Assembly: GCA_013365325.1 (NCBI GenBank)
Contig: JABVXV010000053.1
Coordinates: forward strand, 230,639-294,638
Source: Dipetalonema caudispina
Taxonomy: Eukaryota > Nematoda > Chromadorea > Rhabditida > Onchocercidae
Direction of reading: 5' to 3'
DNA length: 64,000 nucleotides
The position numbers were made by a program, and so were the translations under genes. The notes beneath the pieces were generated by a model that was given only the letters and a program-made list of their open reading frames with translations, was not told where the DNA came from and did no database searches. Every line of letters starts with the position of its first letter. The stretch's first letter is position 1. This document shows, in pieces, positions 53,001 to 64,000 of the stretch.

Positions 53001-54312
53001 AGGCATCAAATTATGATTATGGAATAATCTTTCAACAAAATTTCTGCAAATTTCTAAAAAAAAATTTATGTATCGTATAATGCATTGAAGATGGACGACA
53101 ACTTTTTCCTTTCCTAATATTCTTCGATATAGTAAAATATGTGTCTGCCAATTTGAGTAATTAAGATTTTTTTCTTTAGTTACATAATATTAGAAGTATG
53201 CTGTGAGTAATTGGGAGAATAAATGAGTTTATAACCACTGGTAGAAGTAAAAAATTCGTTTTGGAAGCTCCACGTATAAAATAAGAAAAATCAATATTTG
53301 AACAATTTTTTATAGAAATTTTTCAGTTAGTTACAGAGCAGTTTTTTTTCCTACATATTTATAATTTGAGTTCAAATATCAAAGTTTTGTGAGAGTCTAA
53401 TCATGTTAACATAATCTTCAACTCCGAAATTTCACAAATTCACACTCATACTCAAGAGAATCTCAGAAAATATGTCACGAGACAATAATACAGCTTATCA
53501 TTTAGGCATACGATGATGACTACGTATGCTTAAATGAAAAATTTGCATATACAGATAGATAGTTACAGGTGAGAGGATGGTAGAAGGGGCGGTATTTGAG
53601 GGCTATGTAGAAAAAAGCGAGATGTTAAGGGAAAGAAATAATTAATTGGCTTGATGCTTGCATCATGAATCTAATTGGGAAAGCGATATCATCCAATTAT
53701 AAATCTTTCCAACTGTTGTTGGATAAGTTCCCAATACTAGCATTTGGCTTAGTTGAGTGGAAAACTAAGATTTTCAATTTCTTTTTTTTTTTTTTTTTTC
53801 GAGTAACAAAATATGAAAAATTGGTTACTTCTACTCCTCTATTGGTTTCTTTATTTCTGAAATGGATCGCCTTGATAGTTATCTTCTCTAACAGTTTAAT
53901 TTATGCAACACTGTTAGAAGGGATAGTTTTCCCTATGAGATTCAGATAATGCCGTATACAAAGTTACTCGATGGGTATTCTTTACTCAAATATCCAGAAT
54001 TCCTCAGCAAATCTACTGGAAGGTGTAATGAATTCGACACCATCTCACAATAAACCCCTTGCTCATATGGCTTGTGAACAATGGCTTCATGCAAGATTGG
54101 ATAATTTACGCACTAAAAGTGTCTTCAATCATGTTTGTTTCTTTTTCAAATTATTCAGATTCATCATAGCAAATTTGATCCATTCGATCTTTCCATATAC
54201 GTTTCACATTTTTAGAGTTTTCCTCTTCATTGTAAAAGGACAATAAGAAATGAATGTAGAAAAAGAAATAATTTTCTTACATTACAAATGTGTAATCAAA
54301 AGAAATTACTAG
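50014..54312. other. long AT-rich intergenic region
   Basis: A 4.3 kb spacer between Pitx and the ankyrin-repeat gene, both on +. It is strongly AT-rich. Open frames at 53665-53949 and 53971-54246 are the best candidates for missing 5' exons of the ankyrin gene; the second contains NKPLAHMACEQWLHARLDNL, but neither ends in a donor of the right phase. A poly-T run is at 53781-53799. Confidence 0.4.
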
Positions 54313-56644
54313 CGAACGGAATATGAATATTTACCACAAAAACTGGAAAAAAGCTTTGTGGATTTCAATGTCAAAGAGAAGAATATTCGTGGCGAAACTC
54401 TTATCATGTCAGTGATAAGATATGAACTAAATAAGGCAAATCAGGTTTGTCGTATTCTTGAGAGAAAATTAGTCTAGCAATAAGTGGAAATATCCAAGAA
54501 ATAGAGTTAATGATAAATTTGCAGGTACGTTATATAAACTTATTGATTCGTTCTGGATGTGATCCATCTGAGCCAGATGAAAGGCAATTGCGTACACCGC
54601 TGATGTTAGCTTGTCTGATGAGAAATGATACCGTTGCTCAGCATTTGATCTTGGTTTGGCTACTTTAATTTGTTTGATTTACTTCTATAGCAGTTAAGAA
54701 ATTCAAGTTAATCACTTCACTTTGCTTAGAATTACTGTCAGCAGGGAGGAAATGTATTACCATAAGAATTCATTTATGAGAAAATGTCATTTCGTTAACT
54801 TTTATTGTTCATTTATTCCGGATCGCATTTTATTATCTTGATAATAGGTATACTCTTACTTTCTCTGGATTATACTTATAAATTAAGGCTCATTTTTTCA
54901 GCAAAATGTGAATCTTACGGCAGCTGATAAAATGGGTAATACAGTATTAATGTATGCTGCAATGTACTCGCAGTCATCTTTGTTGAAATTTCTGGTAGAG
55001 GAATTGTCAAGGAGATGGTGTATCGAAGCATTTCGTACAAAAAATCTAATGGGTTATACTGCAGAAAGTTTAGCCCGAAAAAATGAACGATACATGTTTT
55101 CTATGTAATCTTTTCACTTAATTTTTTTTCTTTACTTTTTTTTAAATCGATCCTTTTGAATATGAAAATAATGTAGGATTTTACCTTTCTAACAAATTGC
55201 TTTCTGTTGAGTAAAATATGAATTGCACTTCCTTCATATGAAAAATGGAGAAGATTAAGATTGAGCTTGTAAGAAATATAGAAATATTTAGGAATTAAAA
55301 AAAGTTATTTACGAATTCAAAAAAACATATTCAATAGTATCGCACTGGGAATTTAAATTATCATACAGGAAAATCAATGAATGCAAATTTATCATTCGGG
55401 TAAATGCATACTTTACAGGATGTTGAAAAAGGGACGTTTACGACTAGTGAAACGGTTGCGCGATCGAGTTTCCTCAAATTTGGTGTTTGCACCACCGTTT
55501 AATAATTGGAATACATACAGCAGCATTTATAAGGTGATGATGAAACTCCTTTCTTAATATATTACATATTTATGGATTGAAATTTAGGATAATCTGATAT
55601 GTAGGGTTATTTGATAACTTCACATGTACCTGTTGCTGTTTGAGCAATACACTTCTCACTCTATTTCATGAAGATGGAAAATGTAAATGGAAGATTTAGA
55701 TCCTTACAACATTGATGGAAATCCCATTCTTTCGCTAATGAAAGTGTATTATTTGCAGGCTAAGCAGAAATTTTTGTTATACGCACAGCGATGTGTACAA
55801 ACTTTGCAAAATAGTACTTCATCACCAGCCAGAAATTCAAAATCATCATTACCACTGTTACATGTTAGTATTAGAGGAAATATTCAAATAATTTATATCG
55901 GTAGGACTTTGAAACTACTTTTTAAACAACTATCACAAAGTGTCTGAAATTCATCCTCCGTTTCTTCTGTCTTTAAGATGGACAGACAGGGACGATAAAA
56001 CAACCTTTCAGCACAAGATAATGGGTGGAGGTCAATATCTGAACGAAGCTTGACAGATATCAGATATCAATCCAGAGAGAGTATATGTTATCTTTGAAGG
56101 TAGAAGAAACTTCAAAATATTATTTTGGAAATTCTAAAGCAAGGAAAAATGTTTCAGGATATAAACAGCAAGTTTTCCTTGAAAAATTATCATTCTAAGA
56201 TCAATCCCACGCTACACAGTGTAACAGAAATAAATATCAGTTTACCACCTTTATCACAATCGCTTGTGAATGCATCAACAACATTATCAGGTAAGCAACG
56301 AGAAGTGTTTCAGGGTAAATAACATGTTTCCTTTGAAAAATTGTCAATCTAAGGTAAATCGTCATATAGATTGATGAAAATAAACATCAACCTATGATCC
56401 CTCTATCCCCTACTTGCAGTACAGATTATCTGCTTTCCAAATCCGAAGTTTCATTGTTATGTCGGAACATTCTGATGGATGAATAATCAAAAAATGTCAG
56501 CTGAAAGAATTAATTTCATTCAAATAACCGTTTATAATTTTAATTTAGCAATTCCTTGTGTAATTATCGAACCAAAATTTTGCAGGTAATCGAATATGCG
56601 AAAGATGGGAAAATAGTTATGGTTGCAACAATGATAGTAAGTAA
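54313..56644 (+). CDS. ankyrin-repeat protein (ANKRD34-like), 5' end missing
   Basis: Seven exons join in phase: 54313-54444, 54525-54653, 54902-55104, 55419-55533, 55759-55863, 56158-56290, 56586-56644; 291 residues plus stop. The first exon is preceded by an in-frame stop at its acceptor and has no suitable ATG, so at least one exon is missing upstream. Ankyrin repeats are visible as NIRGETLIMSVIRYELNKAN, INLLIRSGCDPSEPDERQLR followed by TPLMLACLMRNDTVAQHLI, and DKMGNTVLMYAAMYSQSSLL. The spacing, with the long NKANQVRY insert before LLxxGxDP, recalls ANKRD34 proteins, though that is from memory. A basic, disordered Ser-rich tail follows the repeats. Ankyrin repeats bind protein partners; no enzyme domain is seen. 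The last two small exons are less certain than the first four. Confidence 0.75.
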
Positions 56645-57181
56645 ATGGTTATTCAATCAGAATAGATGGAAGTGCCTTCTGAATAACTGACCATTTGTAA
56701 TTTCGTAAAACTTACACGACATACCTATGTATCTGCAAATAGTTTCAATAATGCTATAATCATTTGTAGAAAATATGTTGCCATATTGGTAAGTACAATA
56801 AATTTTATTTACGAAGAGTTTATAATTTGCATAACGTATACGATAATCAATTCGAATCAATAAAATTTATTTCATATGAATTTTTAACAATCCCGCATTC
56901 TTGATCCCTGACAAATTTAAATGAATCACACAACACGAAAATTTTATTTCGCGAATTCACACTATCGCATTACTGTGATAAAGTTGCATAGATCGTGTAT
57001 TCATGAAAGACATTAGGTAGATTCATTACAATATTTTGATCACACTTCTGAAACTTGGGCATCTTTTCAGACAATTTAAAGTTGTAATTTTATACTGAGA
57101 AAGATTATAAGGCTCTCTGGAAAATTTCGGACTGAAATGGAACACAAGAAAATCATTCAATAAATAATGGAACAAGAAAAA
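56645..57181. other. spacer between convergent genes
   Basis: 537 bases between the stop of the ankyrin-repeat gene (+) and the stop of the novel minus-strand gene, probably filled by the two 3' UTRs. Nothing else is seen. Confidence 0.4.
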
Positions 57182-59489
57182 TTATACGGTAGTTTCAGGA
57201 GTTGAAGCTAACTTATACTTTCTATAAACAAGTGTCACATTATTACTCTCTTCATTCCTCTCCTCAGATCGAACATGTGACAAGGAACGACTTTTGTCTT
57301 CTCTTCCCAACGAGAGTTCAGTTGCCAAATTTCCAACGCTACGTGAGACTGCACTTGTCGAGCGTCGATTAGTTTGCCTTCCATAGTTCTTTCGCTTCAA
57401 TCATTCCACATATTTAAAATCAAAATTTTGAAGTCTGTGACAAAATTGTGTAGAATTAGACTTTTTTGATACAAAATATATAAAATGCATTAACACAATT
57501 TATTTTGAACATTTTCTGCAGTTTATGTATGGTTAAAGATATCCTTTTTAGTATATACAAAGAAAAATGAGAAGAGTGAAGTTTTCAAATTCTTTACCTG
57601 TATTGATTCTGGCATTTTCATTTGCAAATCAACTTGCTCACCGATCGCATCAGTAATCTGCGATGTCTTCAATTCCTCTATTTCTTCTGCACATTCTGAA
57701 AAGATAATTTTGACTAATGTCTGAAAATTTTAGTAGTAGACTTTATATTTAAATCTATTGGGCTATAATTTTCAATTCGAAATTCTGAAAATCTGATTCA
57801 AATTATTGCAAACTTTGAACATTAACCCTGGCTGTAGAAAGGCACTTAATAATTTCATTTGAATGCTACTGGATAACAAAAAAGCCGTTATAATTTTCAT
57901 TGAAAAGAAGGAAATAAAATATGATTAAGCAACAAGCTAATTTTCTAATCAAAATTTAAAAAGCATTTAGTGCATGGCATATCAAATACTTGAGAGATTT
58001 ACAAGTAAAACCGTAAAAACTGGGAAATGCGTCACCGCACGAATATATACAAATGAACCACGAAGATATCATTGCTATCATTTACATACAATTTTAAACG
58101 ATTATACGAAGATAGATCCAAAATACACGCTCGAGAATTAAGATGAAAGATTATATAAAGGCCAATACTTGTCACAACCAAATATTTTTTAATGAACTCA
58201 GCTCTAAATACTACAATTTGTGATAATTTTTACAATTGGGGGCTTTTAACGCATGTGCACTTCGGACATATCATGGTGATAAAACTCCTACGGCGGTGAA
58301 AGAGGAAACAAGGTTAAAATTCTAGGTTGAAGAGAGTTCTTTGAAGTTGAAGCATAACCTTTTTTGACATCAAGATATTCAGCCCAGTCAGTATTTGTAG
58401 TTAACAGTTTATCCAAATTATGATAATCTGGAGATTCTGAGGACCGAAAATGTGCGTGTTTGGATTGTTTTGGTACCTGTAGCAACGAGCAGTAAAAAAT
58501 TTAGAACAGCTAGAAGCGGCGCAAAAGTTTCTGAATCCACTAGAGCTAAGAATCCTTAGTACTCATCTATGTGCTATTATTGAAACTGAATAAAATCTGC
58601 ATTAAAATAATTATAGGAAGGAATGATATTTCAACATACCGCTATATCGTTGTTAGTTTCAACTGTGCACTGTTTATTTTGTATTAAAAGTGGCAGGGAT
58701 TTTTGTAATTGTGACAGTGGATGAGTGGTGCCAATAAGTTTTTCAGTTAATAATGAACGTCCAGGCAGGGAACCTGAAGGACACCAAATTGGACTTGGCT
58801 CCAGGACAAATGATTGCTTCTCATCCTATAAAAATTGGAATTGGGAAGGAAAACCTTGGAATGATCTAAAATATTTGAGAAAAGTTGAATTATCGAGTAT
58901 GAACAATAAATATGAAAAATTATTCTTAAGTATGAGAAATAAATTTTTTTAAACCATCAAACCATTATATAAATTTCTCACTCCATCTCCTTAAAATTCC
59001 GCCAAGGGCGGGACAATTGTATGAAGAATGGTGCAGTTCATCTTGTTCAGCTTTATTTCATCTTTTCCGCTTTTGGTGTGTGTTTCAGAATATTGAAAAA
59101 GCATTTTTGTTTTAAACTATGACGCCGGTTATGGCACTCAGTGTCAATCAAAAGAGTGAAATCTAGACAAATCAAATTTAAATTTGAAACGGAACTTGAA
59201 ATTCAAAACTTTATAAAATAACTTGTAAACAAACCTCTGGGGAATCGGCACGAAGTGCTTTGTGATTATCTATTTCAGTGGTTACAATTGTCTGCTTTCG
59301 CGGTAAAAGACTAAGTTTCGGTTGTTTTAAAAAGTTTCCAAAAGAAGCATTAGTACTACTTGCCGATATATTTGATGTACTGGCTGATTTACATATATTC
59401 TGCAGTTTCATTCGCCTGGAACTATTCAAAATCATGAGCATTTCTTTGCATTTCAAATTCGAATTCGGTTTAATCAAATGTTTTTCCAT
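57182..59489 (-). CDS. novel serine-rich, probably disordered protein
   Basis: Five exons join in phase: 59489-59235, 58825-58640, 58476-58359, 57695-57598, 57394-57182; 870 bases, 289 aa. Borders are good (GTTTGT, GTATGT, GTTATG, GTAAAG donors; TATAG, CTACAG, TTTCAG, TTGAAG acceptors). Residues 35-70 are Ser/Asn/Ala-rich, with SASTSNISASSTNASFG. The middle has EPSPIWCPSGSLPGRSLL and HFRSSESPDYHNLDKLL. A possible short helix is CAEEIEELKTSQITDAIG. The C terminus is Arg/Ser/Glu-rich with RRSTSAVSRSVGNLATEL. No signal peptide, membrane span or known domain is seen. It lies 584 bases downstream of NMNAT on the same strand, so a shared transcript is possible. I recognise no homologue; function unknown. 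Confidence 0.7.
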
Positions 59490-60072
59490 TTAACAGTATC
59501 AGTCCTCTGCCGCAACTACCCTTAACCATTATTATGTTCCACTATTATTATTATTCCGACCTTTCTATATCGTTATATTATCGATCAATGCCATATTTCT
59601 AGACATTTCATGCTTTTTATTTCACTACATTGGACTGCGGTTTAGTTTTTTTTCAACTTTCATTACCGTGTTATTCCGTAACTCCGATGAATATACTTAT
59701 CCTGGAATATTTTATTTTTAATCAATATATCAACTGCTGATAAGATTATCAACAATAATTGATCTTCTTCAAAGGCATTAAACTTCCCACTCTCTTGAAA
59801 TTGGTATCACGAAAAAAACTGTCATAGTTTCAATTTAAGAAGAAACGTCTGCCTAATTTATATTTTATGGAGAGTTGAATCGTTATATTTCGCTGTTAAT
59901 CTTCATTTCCAGTTCTTTAATAGAAGTTCAAAAAGTCTTTGGGTTTCTAATGAAATTCAATTTTCCAATATATTTACAAGATAACGGATACAACAGCATT
60001 GCCCGTCATTCATCCCGCACACGTCCAAGATATCTGCTCCGTTATTCTTATATTTCATTACAGATTTAAAAT
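59490..60072. other. spacer between NMNAT and the novel downstream gene
   Basis: About 580 bases, AT-rich, both neighbours on the minus strand. No coding sequence is supported. If the two genes form an operon this is the intercistronic region. Confidence 0.4.
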
Positions 60073-61990
60073 TTACATAGCTGGTAATGATGTGGCTCCG
60101 TACAGAGAATTATCCTCAATGTACTGAATAACCTCATCACTTGTACAGTACCGTATCGATTCTTTCCGCCGAATAGCTGTTCTGAAATTAACTTCATAGC
60201 TTTTAAATCTAATAATTTCCCAGCATCGAAATGGTTAACATTTATGTCTAAAATAATGTAGCAATTATACCTGAAGTGACTTAGCGTAATTAAATCAATT
60301 ATAATAATGATGCAATGAAAGCTGCAGAATATATAAGTTCTTGAAAAGTTGAAATGTTAGCCATTAGCACTAACAAAAAAGAAATATGCGCACCTTAAGC
60401 GTGTCGAACTGATATCATTTGGACAAGTTTCATCTTCAATCACAAATATATTCTTCTGAAAAGCGCGAACAATGCAAGAAATATTGCATTTTTCACCTGA
60501 ATTTTCTATCGTTGAAAAGTTAGCTGCTTATGAATTTTTAAGACATGAATACCTGGTATGTATGGAGTACATCTGCAAGATAGATAGCGCTAACAGGATC
60601 AGTGTTTGCTCGCATCAGTACAACCACACCGAAATCTCGGACAACTTCTTCGATCTGAATTTTAAAAATTTATATTTATTAAGATTTAATTAATTGCTCG
60701 TTCATTGTTCTGGAAAAGAAAGATGGAAAGAAATTTAGTAATTCAGTGCATTATAATGTTTCGAAAACAGCACTTCGTCCTTTTCTATTTTGAAAAAGAA
60801 ATTCATACTTTCATATTATGGCGGTATCGTTTGCATTAAAAAATAGGGAAACAAGTAAACCTGCTTGGTATTCCACAGCATAACGTCGGAAACGGCCAAC
60901 TTCGTAATGCTTTCGATAACATCACCACCACAGAGCAGTAGTAATCGCACTTTGCAATTTTCATTTTTATATTTATGATTAAGTACTTCCTTGAAATGAT
61001 GCAAGACATGAATTGTTCTTATCCATTCACCCTGTGAACACTCCCATCCATCTGCTCTGTAACGAAGGTTTAAAAATCCTTCGAAAGTTTAAGATGCTTT
61101 TTAAACCAAATTTCGTACATTTTTACTATATTGCAAAGAGAAATTTAAAGTTTTCATGCAAATTGTAGGAATTAATTTGATTTTAAATATCACATTTGAA
61201 GATGATGGATGAATGTAGCATACCTGATCCAAGATGATGATTTGACAGCCAACTCTACCATTTTTAATCTGTGTTTAGCCGGTACCATATCAGGTCGACC
61301 AAGACTATCCGCTACTGGACTCATAATACCTTCAATGACCTCCCATCCATGTATTTTCTTGAGGTAGTCGCGTGCACGCTCTGTAGTACTTTTTTCAAAT
61401 ATTTCTAACAAATTCCAAAGAGATTCCCTGGCAATTTCAATGAAGTGAAATTCCTAACTTATTCGTGCATTATAACGAGAAAATTTACTTTCTTTCTCCT
61501 ATCCCATTCCTTCCTAAAAAGGAAAAATTGTTATTTAATTTTTGAAGGAAACTGCAAAGAAGACGCTTAATAAAAATTGAGTAAACTATTTACCAACCAA
61601 ATAAGCTCATTATTTTCCAATGAAATCAGCCAAACAAAATGTAGCTTAAAAGAGATATTTTAAGGAGGAATTGTTAAGTGAAGCTTTAGATCAATCAATA
61701 TTTAATTATAAATAGCACTAATCGCACTTTTTCGCAATGCTATATAGGATTGATATCTCTGGTGATATCCGGTTGTAGTCTAAGCTATCTGTAAGTAAAA
61801 TTCCAAACCACTTTCCAAGCCAAAATCTTCACATAAATGATACATCCTTTCACAAATGAATTAACAGAATAAAATATTCACCAAACATTCTCAGGTGCAT
61901 ATAAGTTGGTGGACTAAACGTGCCACATGAAAGCAACGCTACTCGTCTGGAAGTTCCTTGCGACGTGATAGCGTCCGAACTCTTTTCCAT
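60073..61990 (-). CDS. NMNAT: nicotinamide/nicotinate mononucleotide adenylyltransferase
   Basis: Six exons: 61990-61882, 61380-61224, 61056-60861, 60654-60553, 60455-60394, 60181-60073; 735 bases, 244 aa (human NMNAT1 279, NMNAT3 252). The start ATG has an in-frame stop a few codons upstream. The nucleotide-binding signature is GTFSPPTYMHLRMFE (Gly23 to His32). Others are GIMSPVADSLGRPDMVPAKH, RLKMVELAVKSSSW, CGGDVIESI and the second signature ISSTRLR (about 203-209). The enzyme transfers AMP from ATP to NMN or nicotinate mononucleotide, making NAD or its deamido form, the last shared step of NAD synthesis. The short length and lack of the NMNAT1 basic nuclear insert fit a compact form; cell location cannot be told. 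C. elegans has two such genes and I cannot say which this matches. Confidence 0.95.
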
Positions 61991-64000
61991 CAAATGCCCC
62001 AAACATCACTTCATTTCTGCGAGTCACATTACTTTCTTTTGCGGTGAAAAATTTTATGTTGAATCAATCAACTTAGCTTTCACCTCTATATTGGCTTTCT
62101 TTAACAATCGTCTTCTACAAAAAGTTGAAGAAATTACTTTAACATACATACATGAATGCATACATTGGCGTGATCTTCGATAGCTATGAAATAGTTGATG
62201 TCTAAAACACAGTCACTTTTTCGATGCTACTAAGCGACGATCAATCCCTTTTTGAATACATTTCAAGAAACAAGAAAACGGTACTAACTAGTCAATAATA
62301 TGTCAGTAAAAGATGAACAACAAAGAAACTGCAAGAACTTCTGCCTGTAAATCTCAAATAAATTTCAAAAACTCAAAGGCCTAGCTAACTTCAGAAGAAA
62401 TTTGAAAGTTGCATGCACCGCTATGCTAAAGATGAGATTGTAAAAGTAAGAGACTGTAAAATAATACATTTCTGAAATAATTCCTTCCCACGTAAGATAG
62501 GTAAATTAGCTAATGAATTAAATGTAAAAACACAAACGATTGTGCTTTTAATATTGCAGATGGTTATCAAAAAGTATTACTTCCACAGAGAATGGCAACT
62601 AAAGTAAGATGACCGAAATTCTATCCTGAGCTTGTTGTAAAATTTGCAAAAGTATGATATCTTTAAAAATTGATTTCTAAAGACGAATAAAAGATTTCTT
62701 TGGAAAACAAGAATGAAAACTTCTGTTACTGAGATTTGAAATTTTTCTTCGGAGAATTTAAATTTTTGTACACTCTGAGATGGCAAACATATTTAATATT
62801 TACTAACAATGCTTTTTTCATTTAGTAAAAAAACATCTTACTAAAAAGCGGTACATTGTCGAATTTCAACGAATGATTTGGTATATCGATAATCAATAAA
62901 AAAACACTATTAGAAAACCACTGTGGTTTCAAGCAAATAACTGAAGCGATTTCTGAGAAATTTCGAGAATTTTATTACTGTTCAAACTCGACACTGACCT
63001 TTTTTACAAAGCTAAACAACAAACAATGTATCATTTCAAAAAAGAAAACAAAAAAAAAAAACAAGAAAATTGTCAGTTGCACTGGGAATTCTAAAATCCC
63101 GGAAATTTTTATAGATCAGTGAAAAGATCGAAAGTTCAGAGCAGGATTTATTGGATTCCAGGAAGGATAAGGCTTCATGTGATTTTGCTATAACAAAATT
63201 TTCCCTTTGGATAACAATTTCATCGCAAGCAAAATAAATTTGGTAATTCGAAAAGGAATTGCATTTATCAAACGTACTGTTTAAAAAAAAAAGATTCTAT
63301 CGTGCTGCTTCACTGAAGAAAAATGAGTGGTGAGAGAAAATATTCAGTTTATCTTATTCAACTGATAAAATTAAGCAGTAAATAAAGGTGACAGGAAGAG
63401 AGGAACAAAAGCGTATGCAAAAAAATCGAACAGCGATTCTTCTTGATTTCAAAATCCTCAAACTTTTCCTTAAACACTTGTTGAGAAATAGCAAACTGAT
63501 GAGTTATAAAATTTTTCAAAGTTTCATCATCAAACTGTCAACAATTTTTAACAATATATTTCCACACCTGCCAAATAACTGCGAGAAAGTGTCAAAGAGA
63601 TGGCAAGAGGAAAGCGGATTATGCCTTCAATCCCGAGGCTTGTATTATTCACTCAAGTTGAATGAGTACAGGTGGAATTCTTTGCAAAAAATTTTCCTAA
63701 CAAAGAAATAGTGCGGAGGAATGAATATGTATTTTGCAACCTTATTCTGCCCTTCCAATCGCGAGGTTCCGTTATCACTCAGGGCAATCAACAAGTGGAA
63801 TAATGGCTTTTCTGGACATTTGATGTCAAGTGGAGTAAGGAATCAGTAAATTCTGCGCAGAAAAAGTGATTGAAAGAACAACAATGCAGCGAGCCGCAAT
63901 GTAGGAAATGAGGAAGGCCAGACAAGGCAGTCATGGAATGCTATGAATCCGTCATATATCGCTTGGAGTAGACGTTCTTTGTTGTCCATCTTAAAGATTT
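61991..64000. other. AT-rich sequence upstream of NMNAT, no gene supported
   Basis: Two kilobases that include the NMNAT promoter. A + strand frame of 107 codons (63388-63711) is open but Lys/Asn/Phe/Leu-rich, without splice sites or recognised motifs; I do not call it a gene. The last 300 bases are somewhat less AT-rich and could contain an exon of a gene to the right. Confidence 0.4.

Noticed and set aside
63388..63711. 107-codon + strand ORF near the right end
   Set aside because: Lys/Asn/Phe/Leu-rich composition expected by chance and no motif or splice signals.

Overview
The window looks like nuclear DNA of a parasitic nematode, most likely a spirurid or filarial (clade III) worm. Every recognisable gene is a conserved animal gene cut by short AT-rich introns with TTTCAG-type acceptors. 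Several are the genes known in C. elegans as pat-6, pig-1 and unc-30, and the unc-30-like homeodomain is of the nematode type. Genus and species cannot be told from the sequence. I see no bacterial operon, insertion sequence, CRISPR array, rRNA or tRNA.

Layout. 1-4970 is gene-poor, with microsatellites and a few short open frames. 4971-5750 (-) holds a small unrecognised spliced gene that no single long ORF reveals. 6601-9885 (-) is a TM9SF3 nonaspanin. 10526-10939 (+) is a small two-exon gene of unknown function. 11733-14512 (+) is mitochondrial GatA/QRSL1, tail to tail with parvin/PAT-6 at 14601-17931 (-). 18891-24063 (-) is the DEAD-box splicing helicase DDX46/PRP5. It diverges from the PLP homeostasis protein PLPBP at 24566-26306 (+). 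A GDP-fucose transporter (SLC35C1) follows at about 27108-29331 (+). After a 3.4 kb spacer comes mitochondrial seryl-tRNA synthetase at 32745-35220 (-). A possible tiny gene lies at 35452-35694 (+), then the kinase MELK/PIG-1 at 36313-40918 (+), ALKBH6 at 42136-43760 (+) and the Pitx/UNC-30 homeobox gene at 46140-50013 (+). An ankyrin-repeat gene without a resolved 5' end sits at 54313-56644 (+). Last come a novel serine-rich protein at 57182-59489 (-) and NMNAT at 60073-61990 (-).

How exon models were made. I read exons by eye, required GT/GC...AG borders and unbroken reading phase, and compared them with remembered family proteins. For twelve genes the exon lengths add up to an exact multiple of three, and the protein lengths are near family norms: TM9SF3 591 aa, GatA 467, parvin 374, DDX46 948, PLPBP 266-286, mt-SerRS 454, MELK 717, ALKBH6 251-291, Pitx 362, NMNAT 244, plus the two novel genes at 10526 (81 aa) and 57182 (289 aa).

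The genes do not form one pathway. Two serve mitochondrial translation (GatA, mt-SerRS), two serve cofactors (PLPBP, NMNAT), two the secretory pathway (TM9SF3, SLC35C1), and the rest muscle adhesion, splicing, cell division or neuronal fate. The main discoveries are the small uncharacterised spliced genes, an unusual helicase motif Ib (TVGR for TPGR) in DDX46, a GC-AG intron, and close gene pairs that probably share promoters or overlap at their ends. I found no clearly new multi-gene system.
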